A stretch of DNA of 64,000 nt from Prorocentrum cordatum (lineage: Eukaryota > Sar > Dinophyceae > Prorocentrales > Prorocentraceae): positions 234,120 to 298,119 of the forward strand of contig CAUYUJ010001436.1 in assembly GCA_963575745.1 (NCBI GenBank). The letters run 5' to 3'. Position 1 is the first letter of the stretch. Each line of letters starts with the position of its first letter. Of this stretch, positions 28,337 through 38,400 are shown piece by piece. Below the pieces are notes generated by a model, which was not told where the DNA came from, did not search any database, and saw only the letters and a program-made list of their open reading frames with translations. The position numbers and the translations under genes are program-made.

Positions 28337-29713
28337 TCAAGTCGTTTTCTTGATGGTGCAGCTGCCGTTGGAATGCGGCTGGAGGCACCATTGGTAGACA
28401 TGAGCCCGCCTGGACGGGCATGGCGCCGTGCACCCGCCTTTGTCGGGGCCGTTCGCGTACTTGAAGCAGATCTCCTGCCCCTCCCGCGTCGTAATGAACC
28501 GGCCCTGCTTGTCCTTCCTGGGGTGTGTCTCGCCCTTGCGGCTGCCCTTCGCTGGATTGCTCTCGCTCCCAACCTCCACCAGCTTCTGCTTCCTCTCCCG
28601 GCGCTTCTGGGAGACCGTCTTCTTCGCCGGGGGCTCCTGCGACGCTGCTGAAGTAGCGTCGTCGCCGTCCGTCTGGGGGCGCTTGTTCCTGGCGAGAAAC
28701 CCCAGCGCCGGCCGCCGCACTTCGCGGTCCCAGTAGCGGTCGTCCAAGGCAGCCTCCTGGAAGACCTCGCTCCAAGTAGGCTTGCGCCGGTGTTTGTCCC
28801 GGAGCTTGCGCGCTACCCTGGCGAAGTGCTCCGCCCGGCAGCGGTCCTCGGCGCGCTGGCAAAGGTGCCAACACTCCGGGTGCTCCTTGCACAGCTGCTT
28901 GAAGGCCTCCCGGTAAGCGTCGATCGCGATTGGCGTAACCACGACCTCCGGGCGGCCGTCGCCCTCCGCAGCCGGCGGAAAGCGGAGCATGAGGAGGATG
29001 ACCTCGTAGACGTCGAAGCACTTCTCCCAGACCTCGAAGCTCGCGGGCCCTGGTACCTCCATGGCTTTGTAGGAGCCGTCCTCCTGGAGGAACCAGCTCC
29101 GGTGGCGGAGGATCTTGGCCATGCGGCGGCCGTAAGGCGTGAGCAGCGAGAAGTCCGCGTACGGCTCCGCCTTCAGCTCCACAACGCGGGTGTGGAGCGC
29201 TGCGATCTGGTCCGGGGTCGGCTCGTGGTGCTCGAGCGGCTCCCCGTGCTTGATCTCGGCGTAGTTCTCGAACCATCGTGTCACCTGGTCCGTGTCGGGC
29301 GCGTTGATCTCCGTGTCGTCCGTGCTGTCGATGAGGTGCGCGAGCTTCAGCTTCTTCTTCGCATTGGTGGTCGCCGCCCCCTCGGCCGGCCTGGCCTCCG
29401 AAGAGACCTTGGCCGTGCACAGCGCCACCGCTACCTTGTAGAGGAGGCGCGCGCCAGCCTTGGAGAGGAATGAGGCGCCCATCCACTCCTTGAGCGCCTC
29501 CTCGAATGCCTCCGGCGGGGACGCCGCCAGCAGGCGCGGCGGCGCCTGCTTGAAGTCCTGCACAGAGCTGAACCCCAAGACCTCGGACAACTGCGCCAAG
29601 GGCTCCTCCGCGAGGCCGGCCCAGGTGGCGATGGGCCCCACTGCCGTGGCCAGCCCAAGCGTGTTGATCTCCTCCTGACTCGGGAGTGCCGTCTCTGCCA
29701 AGGACGCCGCCAT
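28337..29713 (-). CDS. Gag-like protein of the DIRS-like element
   Basis: 458 residues from ATG 29713 (MAASLAETALPSQEE), the first Met after the A1 repeat; an extension into A1 is open but would translate repeat sequence. The N-terminal half is helical and acidic without a recognised domain; the C-terminal third is basic (KRRERKQKLVEVGSE). It ends in a Cys/His cluster, CFKYANGPDKGGCTAPC with HVYQWC and NGSC, resembling a zinc knuckle for nucleic-acid binding. Its stop is a single TGA, after which the frame continues without interruption into the RT protein. Position and ending support a gag role; the primary sequence alone would not. Confidence 0.8.
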   Translation of the reverse strand: MAASLAETALPSQEEINTLGLATAVGPIATWAGLAEEPLAQLSEVLGFSSVQDFKQAPPRLLAASPPEAFEEALKEWMGASFLSKAGARLLYKVAVALCTAKVSSEARPAEGAATTNAKKKLKLAHLIDSTDDTEINAPDTDQVTRWFENYAEIKHGEPLEHHEPTPDQIAALHTRVVELKAEPYADFSLLTPYGRRMAKILRHRSWFLQEDGSYKAMEVPGPASFEVWEKCFDVYEVILLMLRFPPAAEGDGRPEVVVTPIAIDAYREAFKQLCKEHPECWHLCQRAEDRCRAEHFARVARKLRDKHRRKPTWSEVFQEAALDDRYWDREVRRPALGFLARNKRPQTDGDDATSAASQEPPAKKTVSQKRRERKQKLVEVGSESNPAKGSRKGETHPRKDKQGRFITTREGQEICFKYANGPDKGGCTAPCPSRRAHVYQWCLQPHSNGSCTIKKTT

Positions 29714-29774
29714 GGCTGCCGCAACCCAACCTGATACAGGGGATCGCAGGACGGCACAGTCGAGGAAGAGAAGT

Positions 29775-30198
29775 CGCAAATCTGTGAGTAAGCATTTGGC
29801 CTCGAGACAACATGGCCACGTAGGCGGAAAGGGAAAATTGAAGCAGACTGCGTCTCTGGGTTGGCTCAAGGGCTGGGGCTCAAGCAAAGCACTGTGCCCC
29901 CTTGAATTCCCGAGGCGCAGTACCCCCTTGAATTCCCGAGGCACCGGCCCTCGTGCCCGAGGCCGGGGGCATTACAAATCTTTACCTCCACTGTGCCTAG
30001 CTCACCCTGGCGTACTATATACAATCTCGTATTGGAGTGCTCATGGCGAAACCCCCCCTTAAGCTTCCTTAGGGGGGGGGTTGGAAAACCACACTTTCAT
30101 GGCCGAACTCGGTGGTTCTACTTTGTTGCGCCCACCCGCCGGCCCTCAAAGAAGCCTCGGCTCCGATTGATACTGCGCAAACTTCGTTATGCTTTCGC
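29775..30198 (-). repeat. A1 split direct repeat (5' terminus)
   Basis: 424 bp, same length as A2 with about four substitutions. Its right edge at 30198 is the element's 5' end on the minus strand. It should hold the promoter, but no motif can be assigned by eye. It contains an internal CCCCCTTGAATTCCCGAGGC doublet and a run of CCCCCCCTTAAG followed by CTTCCTTAGGGGGGG, a strong hairpin. Confidence 0.95.
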
Positions 30199-30870
30199 TT
30201 GTATAGCTTGGCATTGCTTTGCCATGCTTTGCAATGACTCGTACTGCTTAACCATGCGTCGCATTGCTTCACATATTTTTGGATCGCTTTGCATCGTATT
30301 GCGCTGCTTCGCACTGTTTCGAAATGTTTCAAAATTTGTTCGCGTTGCTTTGCCTTGCTTCGCATTGTTTGCGCTGGTTTGGATTAGTTTGCTTGGTATT
30401 GCTTCGCGTTGCATCGAGTTGCATTGCCTTCCGTTGCCCCGCATGTGTTTGCATCGCATTACGATGTTTGCATTGCAACGCAATGTTTTCGATTGCGTCG
30501 CGTTGCGTCGTATTGCGTTGTTTTGCGCTGCTGCGCATTGCCTGGCATTCCCTTGCAATGTTTTGCATTGCTTATCGTTCACTTGCGTTGCTTCGCATTG
30601 TTTAGCGTTTGTTTGCATAACAAGTCGTTGCCTTGCATTGCTGTGCGTTACGTTGCATGTCACCGCATTGTTTTGCGCTGACTTGTTTTACACTGCTGCG
30701 CATTGCTCACCATTGCTGTGCTTTGCATTGCATCGGCCCGCGTTGCATTGCTTAACGCTGGTTTGCATGACTTTGGTTTGCTTTGCATTGTTTGAGTTGC
30801 TTCACATTTGCTTGCGTCGCATTTCATTGCTTCGTATTGCTCTGTGCTGCTTTGCATGGCGGCCGGCAAC
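30199..30870. repeat. GCATTGCTTTGC quasi-tandem repeat
   Basis: About 670 bp of loosely repeated TTGCATTGCTTTGC/GCGTTGC units, continuing the repeat interrupted by the retroelement. Frames through it are low-complexity shadows. Confidence 0.85.
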
Positions 30871-30939
30871 CAACCAGGAACACTGAGGAGCCCATGATCA
30901 CCGCCCCCAAACCGCCCTGGCCAAAGCAAGGAATACCAA

Positions 30940-31070
30940 CACACACACACACACTTTGCCGCCAAATTCGGAGCATGCGCAACCAACCCGGCGCGGCCCC
31001 CACACAATCCCTGTCACAAACAATACAAATACACTTTGGGGCGAAGTCCGGGGTCATGTCCGTGAGGCCC
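30940..31070. repeat. Dispersed repeat, two adjacent copies
   Basis: Units near 30947 and 31028 share CAC.TTGGCGC.AA.TC.GG followed by .TCATG. A third copy lies at 32240-32280. Each is followed by TTGACAGGG.CGGCGGGG-like sequence. Confidence 0.65.
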
Positions 31071-31185
31071 GCGAGCACTTTGTATTGTTCTTGACAGGGA
31101 CGGCGGGGGTGTCAGCATATTGCCTGCTGTGCGCAGGGCTACCATCCTTGACAATTAGCCTGGCGAAGAACCCAACCATATGCAG

Positions 31186-31455
31186 TTGTGACTACCGCAA
31201 GTTTGAATACCATCTTCGCCCGCGCTCCCTATGTGACCACGGCTTCCCGCTGGAGCCAGACATGCTCAGGGACACGTTCGTGCCCGTCTTCGCGGGCGCC
31301 GACGACGACGAGGACGGCGTCCCTCTGACAAAGGAACAGAAGCAGGAGAGGGCTCTGAGAGCCATGCGGGATGAGGTGGCGTTACACGTCGACAAGGCGG
31401 AGTACGACCCCCAGGCGCGGTTATTGAAGCAACACAGCTATGTGGCCACGATCCT
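31186..31455 (+). CDS. Good candidate internal exon, unknown protein
   Basis: After the acceptor ATATGCAG the plus strand reads CDYRKFEYHLRPRSLCDHGF then PLEPDMLRDTFVPVFAGADD, DEDGVPLTKEQKQERALRAM and RDEVALHVDKAEYDPQARLL. Composition is balanced and most codons end in G or C. The probable donor is CCTC/GTGAGG at 31456, which is also the first of a series of similar GTGAGG sequences in the 89-bp array that follows. The charged, helix-rich sequence matches no family I recognise. Confidence 0.55.
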
Positions 31456-31797
31456 CGTGAGGCCGCCATGCGAACCTTCCCACTGGCGCCTTCGGTGGAG
31501 CTCCTATGGGGCCACGATCCTCGTGATGGGTGTGCCCAAATGGCCCGAGGCCGCCATGCGAACCCTGCCACTAGCGCCTTCGGTGGAGCTCCGATGGAGC
31601 CACGATTCTCGTGAGGGGTGGGTGTGCCCAAATGGCCCGAGGCCGCCATGCGAACCCTGCCACTGGCGCCTTCGGTGGAGCTCCATATGGGGCCACGATC
31701 CTCGTGAGGGGTGTGCCGAATTTGCCTGAGGCCGCCAAACGAACCCTTCCACTGGCGCCTTCCTTGGAGCTCCCTATGGGGCCACGATCCTCGTGAG

Positions 31798-31828
<31 letters not shown>

Positions 31829-32105
31829 CGTGTGTGTGTGTGTGTGTGCCCAAGTGGCCCGAGGCCGCCATGCGAACCCTGCTACTGGCGCCTTCGGTGG
31901 AGCTCCTATGAGACCACGATCCTCGTGAGCGGTGTGCCCTAATGGCCCGAGGCCGCCATGCGAACCCTGCCACTAGCGCCTTCGGTGGAGCTCCCTATGC
32001 AGCTACTATCCTCGTGATGGGTGTGCCCAAATGGCCCGAGGCCGCCATGCGAACCCTGCCACTGGCGCCTTCGGTGGAGTTCCCTATGGGGTCACGAAGC
32101 GTGGT
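31440..32105 (+). repeat. Satellite, about 89-bp unit, eight copies, with internal (GT)n
   Basis: GCCACGATCCTCGTGAGG and its variants recur near 31446, 31512, 31600, 31692, 31781, 31913, 32003 and 32091. The unit also contains GAGGCCGCCATGCGAACC and GGCGCCTTCGGTGGAGCTC. One unit is enlarged by a (GT)n run at 31799-31850. A strongly diverged single copy lies at 60258-60345. Confidence 0.9.
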
Positions 32106-32780
32106 GCTCGGTGCGCCGAAACAGAAACATGCGGAGGGCACAGGAGGGGGAGGAGGAGGAAGGAGAGGAGAGGAACGCGGGGCGCTGTCTCTCCGAAACG
32201 AGGACCCAACACCACAGGATGGTTTGGTAAACTATTACAACGTACACCTGGCGGCTAAATCTGGATCATGCGCGGCCACCCCGCGATCACTGCCAAGTGG
32301 TTTTTGACAGGGGCGGCTGGGGTGGTGGCGGCCTGGTGTGCGCGGGCCCACCAGGCACAGTGATGGGCATTGGTTTTCGACAAGGGTGGTGGGGCCGACA
32401 TGTTTCCCGATGTGTGCTGTCACGCGCGCAGGCGCACCTGACACACTCGGCACGTGCCCCGAACGTGGCGTACCTGGCGCGGCTGGAGTATGCGGCACAC
32501 CTGGCGCACGCGGAGGCACGTGGCGCATCTGGCGCACCAGGCACGCGTGGCGCAACTCGCCCCAGCGTCGCACACATGGGCTCGGTGCTGGTTCCCAATA
32601 ACAATCCATCGAAAGACGACCGCTGAACATGCTGAGGCTCGGGTTACTTATGTGTTTGGGAGGGCGGGTGCGAGTGAGCTAGACGGCTTGCTATCTAGGA
32701 GGGTGTCTTGACCCTTCTCCTTAACCCCTCCCTTGGACCTGCACGGGGCGCCCCGCGAGGTGTCAGAGGGTACTGTTTCG
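32106..32780. other. No gene supported
   Basis: Mixed sequence with a dispersed-repeat copy at 32240-32280 and a GGCGCACCTGG/ACGTGGCGCATCTGG series at 32425-32560. Confidence 0.4.
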
Positions 32781-33690
32781 CCCAAGACGGCTCCAAGAGG
32801 GCCTCAGAGAGCCCACGATAACCTCCAAGATGGTTCAAAATAGTCAAAGATGCCTCAAGGTGGCTCCCCAAGAACGCTCCAAGGCGGCTCCAAGATGCCT
32901 CCGAGACTTCCCAGGAGGCCGCCAAGACGGCTTGTGTGTATGTATATATTCCTCTTCCTATATTTTTGCAAGCCCGGGCGGGGGGAAAACCCATCCCCCC
33001 CCCCCAAAACCGGACTCCCCGGATCTGGCGCTTTGGGACCCTCCGGACGGGCCTCGAAGCGGCCCCCCGGGCCTCGCAGGGCGTTTTGCCAAGCCTTCCC
33101 AGCACACCAAGGGCGGTCAGGGGGGTCATCGGAGACGTCCCAGAGACCCCCAAGACAGCACAAGAGCGCTCCAAGAGTGGCCGACGTGACCTCAAGATGG
33201 CCCAAAAGGCCTCCAGGACGGCCCCAAAGAGGCCTCCAAGAGCTCTCCCAAGAAGGCCCCAAGAGGCGCAAATCTTTGATTTTCTGTTGTTTTTTGCTGA
33301 ATTTGGGGGTTCTCCTCTTTTCGGCTTCCCGACTCTCCAAGACGGCGGTCTTCTGGGCGTCCGAGGCCGCCTGGGAGGCTCCAACATCGCGCCACAACCA
33401 TCCGAAAGAGCTCCCAGGCAGTCCAAGAGAGCCCCAAAACGGCACAACACGGGTCCAAGATGGCCCTCAGAGAGCCCCATGGCGGCCCAAAATGGCCCCA
33501 AGACACCCTCCGAAGCATTCCAAGTCGTGACCCGGTCGTTCAGGGAGACCGCGGTTGGAGGCAGGGTGGCCCGAGGAAGTCCCCAGAGGCCCCCAGAATA
33601 CGCCCAGGAGGCCTCCAGAAGGCCTTAAGAAAACCTGAAACAACTTTTGTGAGGCCCCCAGAGGCTCTCCAAGGAGGAGCCTCCGCAAGA
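32781..33690. repeat. CCAAGA.GGCCCC-type array
   Basis: Degenerate CCAAGAGGGCCTC/CCAAGACGGC units in the C-rich direction on the plus strand. It includes a block CCTCTTCCTATATTTTTGCA followed by AGCCCGGGCGG (32955-32985), which recurs at 33920-33950, and a TTTTCGGCTTCCCGAC spacer near 33315. Confidence 0.75.
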
Positions 33691-33850
33691 AAGAGCTGAG
33701 GAGGATGGGGAGAATGCGCAGGGTATGGCCAACATAAGGAAAAAATAAGCATGGAGGAAGGATAACGAATAACATAATTATAGCGGCGATGCCGGAAAAG
33801 GCAACAAGGAGTTATCTCTAAATTGTCGGCTTGACCTTCCTGCAATTCCG
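33690..33850. other. A/T-rich spacer
   Basis: A short stretch of lower GC content (AACATAAGGAAAAAATAAGC). No gene. Confidence 0.4.
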
Positions 33851-34600
33851 CACGCATACCAAACTTCAAGGACCAAGGTGCATGGCGCGAAGCGCCACTG
33901 CAGTCTTGTATATATTCCTCTTCCCATATTTTTACAAGCCCGGGCGGCCGCAAAACCCCGCACCCCCCCCACCCCCCAAACCGGACTCCTGGGATCCTGG
34001 GACTTTGGGACCCTCCGGACGCCCATTGAAGCGGTCCCGAGTGCCTCAAGAGCGCTCCAAGACAGGCACAAAGCGCTCCAAGACGCCAAAGATAGCCCCA
34101 AGACAGCCTCAGGAGCCCCCAAGACGCCCCAAGCGGCCCCAAAGAAGCCCCCCAAGACGGCCCCGGGAGGCCGAAATGGTCAATTTTCCAATGTGTTTTT
34201 CGATGTTTTCTGCTTTCTCGCCATTTTAGCTTTCCGACGCTCCAAGACAGAACTAGAGGCCCTCAAGAGCGCCCCAAGATGGCCCGGGGGGCCCCCAAAA
34301 CGGCCCCAACACGGCCCCAAGACGGCTCTGGAGCGCCCCGAAACAGCCCAAGAGGCGCCCAAGAAGGCCCAAGAGGGCCCCGAGAAAGCTTCAAACGAGC
34401 CCCCACAGGGCGATCAAAAGTTCAAACATCTAACTTTCCGCCCCAAGTGGGCCCCAGGAGGCCCCAGGAGGGCCCCAAGAGGCCCCAAGAGGCTTCCAAA
34501 GGCCCCGAGGACTCCCAAAAAGAACCCACGAGGCCCCAAAATGGCTCTCCAAAAGGCAGCCAAAACGGCCCCCCAAGAGGCTTCAAAACTGCTGAATCGC
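33851..34600. repeat. CCAAGA.GGCCCC-type array, second copy
   Basis: Begins with AAGGACCAAGGTGCATGGCG (also at 35352), then the shared TATTTTTACAAGCCCGGGCGG block, then C-rich CCAAGA units with a spacer CGCCATTTTAGCTTTCCGAC near 34222. The overall layout is parallel to 32781-33690. Confidence 0.75.
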
Positions 34601-35351
34601 CCCACTTGACCGCCACCTCCGGAACGGCTTCGCTGCGCTGCTCCGTTGTTTGCCAGACAGTGGCATCCCACGCAAAACACCAAAATGCTTGAAATCCCGG
34701 GTTCGCAACCAAATTCCCGGGAAATCGGCTGCGAACCCGGGATTCGGCACATTTCCCCGGAATTCGGTAGATGTCCTTAGCATTTCCAGGATCCGGTACG
34801 TTGCCTCTATGCCCTATCGCATCCCAGAATAATCGTTCCATGGAGGTTTCACGAGGGCCCTTCCAAGTCATTAAGGAAACATTGTTTTCCACACGTGTTC
34901 GCACACATGCATCCGTAGCCGTTGGCTTACATTGTTATGCTGTCGATCTGGCAGTCCTTGGAGCCGCAGCCCCCTGGTCTGTTTCCATATGTGATCGCAA
35001 GGCATCTCCGTTTGTCTCACCCCCATGCGCAAGTCGAGACAGCACGCCGCCCCAATGCGTGCCTTACCTTACCTTACCTCATGATATTCCTCCCTTCGCC
35101 GCGCCTCCCCAAATCGTCCTCCACTTCTTTCCCGCCCCTTCTGTCCGACGTTTTGTATTTCCGGAGCCTCCACGGCCGCTCTCATCGCCGCTGATCGGTC
35201 CGCTGGGACTTTCTCATGGAGTCCCAGTGGCGCGCGGACCAGCAGAGCGAGGGCGCGAGCAAGTAAGGTGCAGGTCCGGGAACTGGGCGCGAACCAACCG
35301 CGGTTCAAAGACCGTGGAGGGCCGCGCTAGACGCCAACGCGCGCAAGGGTT
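34601..35351. other. No gene seen
   Basis: Positions 34685-34770 contain repeated CCCGGGAAATCGG/AACCCGGGATTCGG pieces. ACCTTACCTTACCT lies near 35065. No coding evidence. Confidence 0.4.
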
Positions 35352-35416
35352 GAAGGACCAAGGTGCATGGCGCGAAGCGCCAATGCAGTCTTGTGTATAT
35401 ATATATATATATATAC
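35352..35416. repeat. Dispersed repeat copy followed by (AT)n
   Basis: 48 bp nearly identical to 33862-33909 (AAGGACCAAGGTGCATGGCG then CGAAGCGCCA) run into an AT dinucleotide tract. Confidence 0.8.
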
Positions 35417-36570
35417 CACCGCCTGCCGAGGCCCCTGAAGATCGATCCTCCCTGGCAGTGGCTATGGATAAATCCCCACCTCGGACCGGTCCCGTCCGCC
35501 CCCCCCCCCCCGCCCCCGCTGTCCACGAAAGGGAACTTCTTCAGACGCTCGCTCAGCATCCGGAGGGGTAGGTCCCGCATGAGCAGCAGGTCCCTCTGGC
35601 TCCCCGGCGCTCCTCCCTCCTCCTCCCCGTCACTCCGCTTCCTTCTCCTTCCCTCTCCTATTCCTCCTGCCTTCTTCCACCGCCTCTAGCCCTTCACCCC
35701 CCCCTTACGCCTCCTCCTCCTCCTCCTCCTCCTCCTTCTCAATCTGGTCCTCCTTGTCCTCCTCCTCCTCTTCCTCCTCCTCCTTCTCCTCCTCTTTCTC
35801 CCACTCGTCATTCTGCCTCGCGGCAGTGGTGTGCGAGTCTCGATGCTGAGGACCAGAACAGGCCCAGGTGCAGTCAAGTAACCATAAGAACAATAGCGAG
35901 CGCGGGGATTGGGACAGGTGGGGGGGGGGGGGAAGAACAGAGAGCAGGACGAAATGCACGACGGCAAAAGTGGGGGCCTGAAATGGCCTCACCGAATACC
36001 ACACGACAGCTCGTATGACGTATGGGTGAATCACCGGAGGAGCGGCATCGCCTCGGGGGCCTGGTGAGTTACCTCGATTATCGTGCGAGGTGCCTTCGCC
36101 GAAATGATAAACATGATGATCATACGATAGCACGGGATAGTTAGTACGACCATTGTACGACCAAGGAAGAGACTGCCCATAAACACATGTTGGAAGATAT
36201 TCATGCCACGTCATACCTATCCCCCGCCCATGAACACATGTTGGAAGCTATTGATGCCACGTCATCATTCCGACCAGCGCTGCAGCCTAGGCTCAGCGGC
36301 GGCGACGAGAGCCCTCCATAAGGTGAGGGCCAAAAGCTCAGGTATCGCCCCAAGAAAACGCTCCACTCAGCCTTTCCGCGCAGCACAGAGGATGCGAACA
36401 TTTCAAGAATACGCGTACCTATACGACCACCCTGCGGGTGATAAGGAGGTTGGGGGGGCAGCAATGGGCAAAAGTGGTGATTGTTGTTCTGACGATGCCT
36501 ATGGTGCGCAGTCTAGTGAGTAGTGTGATTGTGATCGTGAGCATGATGTGATGTGGCGATGTTGACGAAG
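35417..36570. other. Spacer with CT tract and short duplication
   Basis: CT-rich 35600-35800 with pure CTC at 35708-35740. AACACATGTTGGAAG..AT is duplicated about 51 bp apart (36182 and 36233). Frames in 36280-36520 on both strands look mildly protein-like but conflict with one another, so none is called. Confidence 0.4.
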
Positions 36571-36835
36571 CGCATGTCGATTGCATGCCGATTTGCATTT
36601 CGATCTGCATCTCGATTTGCATGTCGACATATCGATGTGCATGTCGATTTGCTTTTCGATCTGCATCTCGATTTGCATGTCGACTTGCATTGGGAAGCTC
36701 GCCGCAGGCGCCGATTTTTTAAATACGCAACCCACGGCGCCTTACGAAATGCATTTGGATGTGCATGTCGACGTGCTTTTCGGTTTGCATGTCGGATTGC
36801 ATGTAGACTTCCATTGGATAGCTCGCCGCAGCCAC
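36571..36835. repeat. GCATGTCGATTT repeat
   Basis: Units of GCATGTCGATTTGCAT or GCATCTCGATTTGCAT, with a partial second block at 36750-36820. Confidence 0.85.
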
Positions 36836-37125
36836 GGCGGGACACCAGCAGGACACTAGCGGGACACCGCGGGCCACCGTTTGACGGGAGCAGCATCATT
36901 GGGTCTGGCCGCGGCCCAGCCACAGGAGGATTTCGGGACACCAGCGGGACACCGGCGGGACACCGCGCGCCATCGGCCGCCGGAGGAGAATCATTTGGTC
37001 CGGCCGCGGCCCAGCCACAGGAGGATTTCGGGACACCAGCGGGACACCGGCGGGACACCGCGCGCCACCGGCCGCCGGAGGAGAATCATTTGGTCCGGCC
37101 GCGGCCCAGCCACAGGAGGTTTCCT
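36836..37125. repeat. Satellite, about 95-bp unit
   Basis: GGCCGCGGCCCAGCCACAGGA occurs near 36907, 37001 and 37096. Each unit also holds two or three GCGGGACACCGGC subunits. Spacing is 95 bp. Confidence 0.85.
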
Positions 37126-37285
37126 CTCGCCCGCCCACGCAACTTCGCCTCGCCCGCACGCACGCACGGCACGCACGACACGAACCCGAAACCGAAATCG
37201 ATTTCCCGGTAGGGGGGGTCTCCGTTTCACGTCGGACTCACTCCCCAACCTCCGATGATTGTGGCAAGGAAGCTGCTAAACGTAT
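37126..37285. other. No gene seen
   Basis: Short spacer. Confidence 0.3.
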
Positions 37286-37590
37286 ATGCTTCTGCGTCCC
37301 CAGCAAGGAAGGACACGCTGGGGCGCTGAGGTGACTTGTGATGAGCTGCGGTGGACTTTCCTGTTGGAAGGTGCACGCTGGTGGAGCCAGGATGCCATAC
37401 TGAAACATACTGCTATCAGCGAGACTTTTGGCGCCCTGGCTTGTTTCAAGTCATGCGGCTCTGGAACTCTTAGCCCCAACATTCGTATGATTCCCGCGCT
37501 GTGGGTTGCTGTCTCTCCGGATCAGCGTACCAATCGGAATTCTAAGTCAATGCATGGAGAACTGGTCCCGCGTAACCCCCTTATTTTGCC
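37286..37590 (+). CDS. Unclassified protein-like frame
   Basis: The plus frame reads GAEVTCDELRWTFLLEGARW then WSQDAILKHTAISETFGALA, CFKSCGSGTLSPNIRMIPAL and WVAVSPDQRTNRNSKSMHGE. The composition is balanced but codon use is less GC-biased than in the strong exons, and the frame runs into a GCATGGCTTCCTC repeat. It may be a gene or transposon fragment. No family is recognised. Confidence 0.3.
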
Positions 37591-37910
37591 CATCTACGCG
37601 TCCTCTGTTGCGCATGGCTTACTCTGCTGCGCATGCTCCCCCCGCTCTATGTTGCCCCTACGCGCGTCCTCTGCTGCGCATGGCTTCCTCTGTTGCGCAT
37701 GGCTTCCTCTTCAATCCGCATGACATCCTTTCTATTTTGCCCCTACACGCGCCCTCTGCTGCGCATGGCTTCCTCTTTTGCGCCGCATGGCTTCCTCTGC
37801 TATCCGCATGGCTTCCTCTGTATCCGCATGGCTTCCTCTACTGTTCGCATGACTTCATCTGTATCTGCACGGCTTCCTTTGCTATTCCAGAGGCTTCCTG
37901 TGGCTAGTCC
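37590..37910. repeat. GCATGGCTTCCTCT repeat
   Basis: Roughly ten units of about 20-25 bp containing CGCATGGCTTCCTCTG. Confidence 0.9.
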
Positions 37911-37944
37911 GATGGCGTCCCAACAGTCATCCGACAATCGTTAA

Positions 37945-38400
37945 AGTCAGAAGTAGAGTAGAGTAGAGAAGAGCATATGAGTACAATAGAGTACAATAGA
38001 GCATAATCGAGTCGAATCGGAGTAACATCGGAGTAGAGTAGGGTAGCGTAGAGTGGAGTCGGGTGAAGTAGAGCCGAGTAGGGTAGATGGGAGAGTACAG
38101 TCGAGTGGAGTAGAGCAGCCTAAAATTGAGTAGAGTATATTCGAGTGAAGTAGGAGTACATTAGAGTAGAAATAGAGTAGAGTATATGGGAGTAGAGTAG
38201 AATAGGAGTAGGTTAGGTCAGAGCGGAGTAGAGTAGGGCAGAGTGGAAGATCATAACATGGAGTAGGGTAAACGGCAGAGCAGAGTCGGGCATCAGAGAG
38301 CAGAGTGGAGCAGAGCACAAGAGAATATACCAGAATAGAGTAGAGTAGGTTTGGGCAATATGAGATAGAGTAGAGCAGAGCCGGGTAGATGGTAGATCCG
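37945..38400. repeat. Degenerate (GAGTA)n array
   Basis: GAGTAGAGTAGAG pentamer array with many substitutions, about 450 bp. Confidence 0.92.

Larger units (their letters stand above)
23071..30198 (-). mobile_element. DIRS-order retroelement, Ngaro/PAT-like, full length
   Basis: A 7128-bp element read on the minus strand. The order from its 5' end is A1 repeat (30198-29775), gag (29713-28337), reverse transcriptase/RNase H (to 25853), Ala-rich linker, tyrosine recombinase (to 23899), B1 (23890-23730), A2 (23729-23306), a 74-bp spacer, B2 (23231-23071). This A1-ORFs-B1-A2-B2 layout is the split-direct-repeat structure known from PAT and Ngaro elements, which integrate with a tyrosine recombinase instead of an integrase. 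There are no LTRs and no evident target-site duplication, as expected. A1 and A2 differ at about four of 424 positions, indicating recent insertion. Both flanks are GCATTGCTTT-type repeat. Confidence 0.92.

Noticed and set aside
25125-29819. A 1564-codon minus-strand open frame overlapping the retroelement genes
   Set aside because: It runs in a different frame from gag, RT/RNase H and recombinase, has no domain motifs and is Arg/Gly/Pro-rich; it is open because of high GC. Only its last part may be used as the Ala-rich linker.
29714-29944. N-terminal extension of the gag-like protein into the A1 repeat
   Set aside because: The extra residues translate the terminal repeat, which also occurs as A2 without a downstream gene; ATG 29713 is the first Met of protein-like sequence.
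34908-34930. TCCGTAGCCGTTGGCTTAC, resembling the dinoflagellate spliced leader
   Set aside because: The internal ATTTT is missing and the CAAG end does not match; no SL-RNA-like downstream sequence or neighbouring gene start is present. Treated as chance.
36203-36523. Overlapping protein-like frames on both strands
   Set aside because: The two strands give equally plausible peptides, codon bias supports neither, and part of the sequence is a 51-bp tandem duplication.
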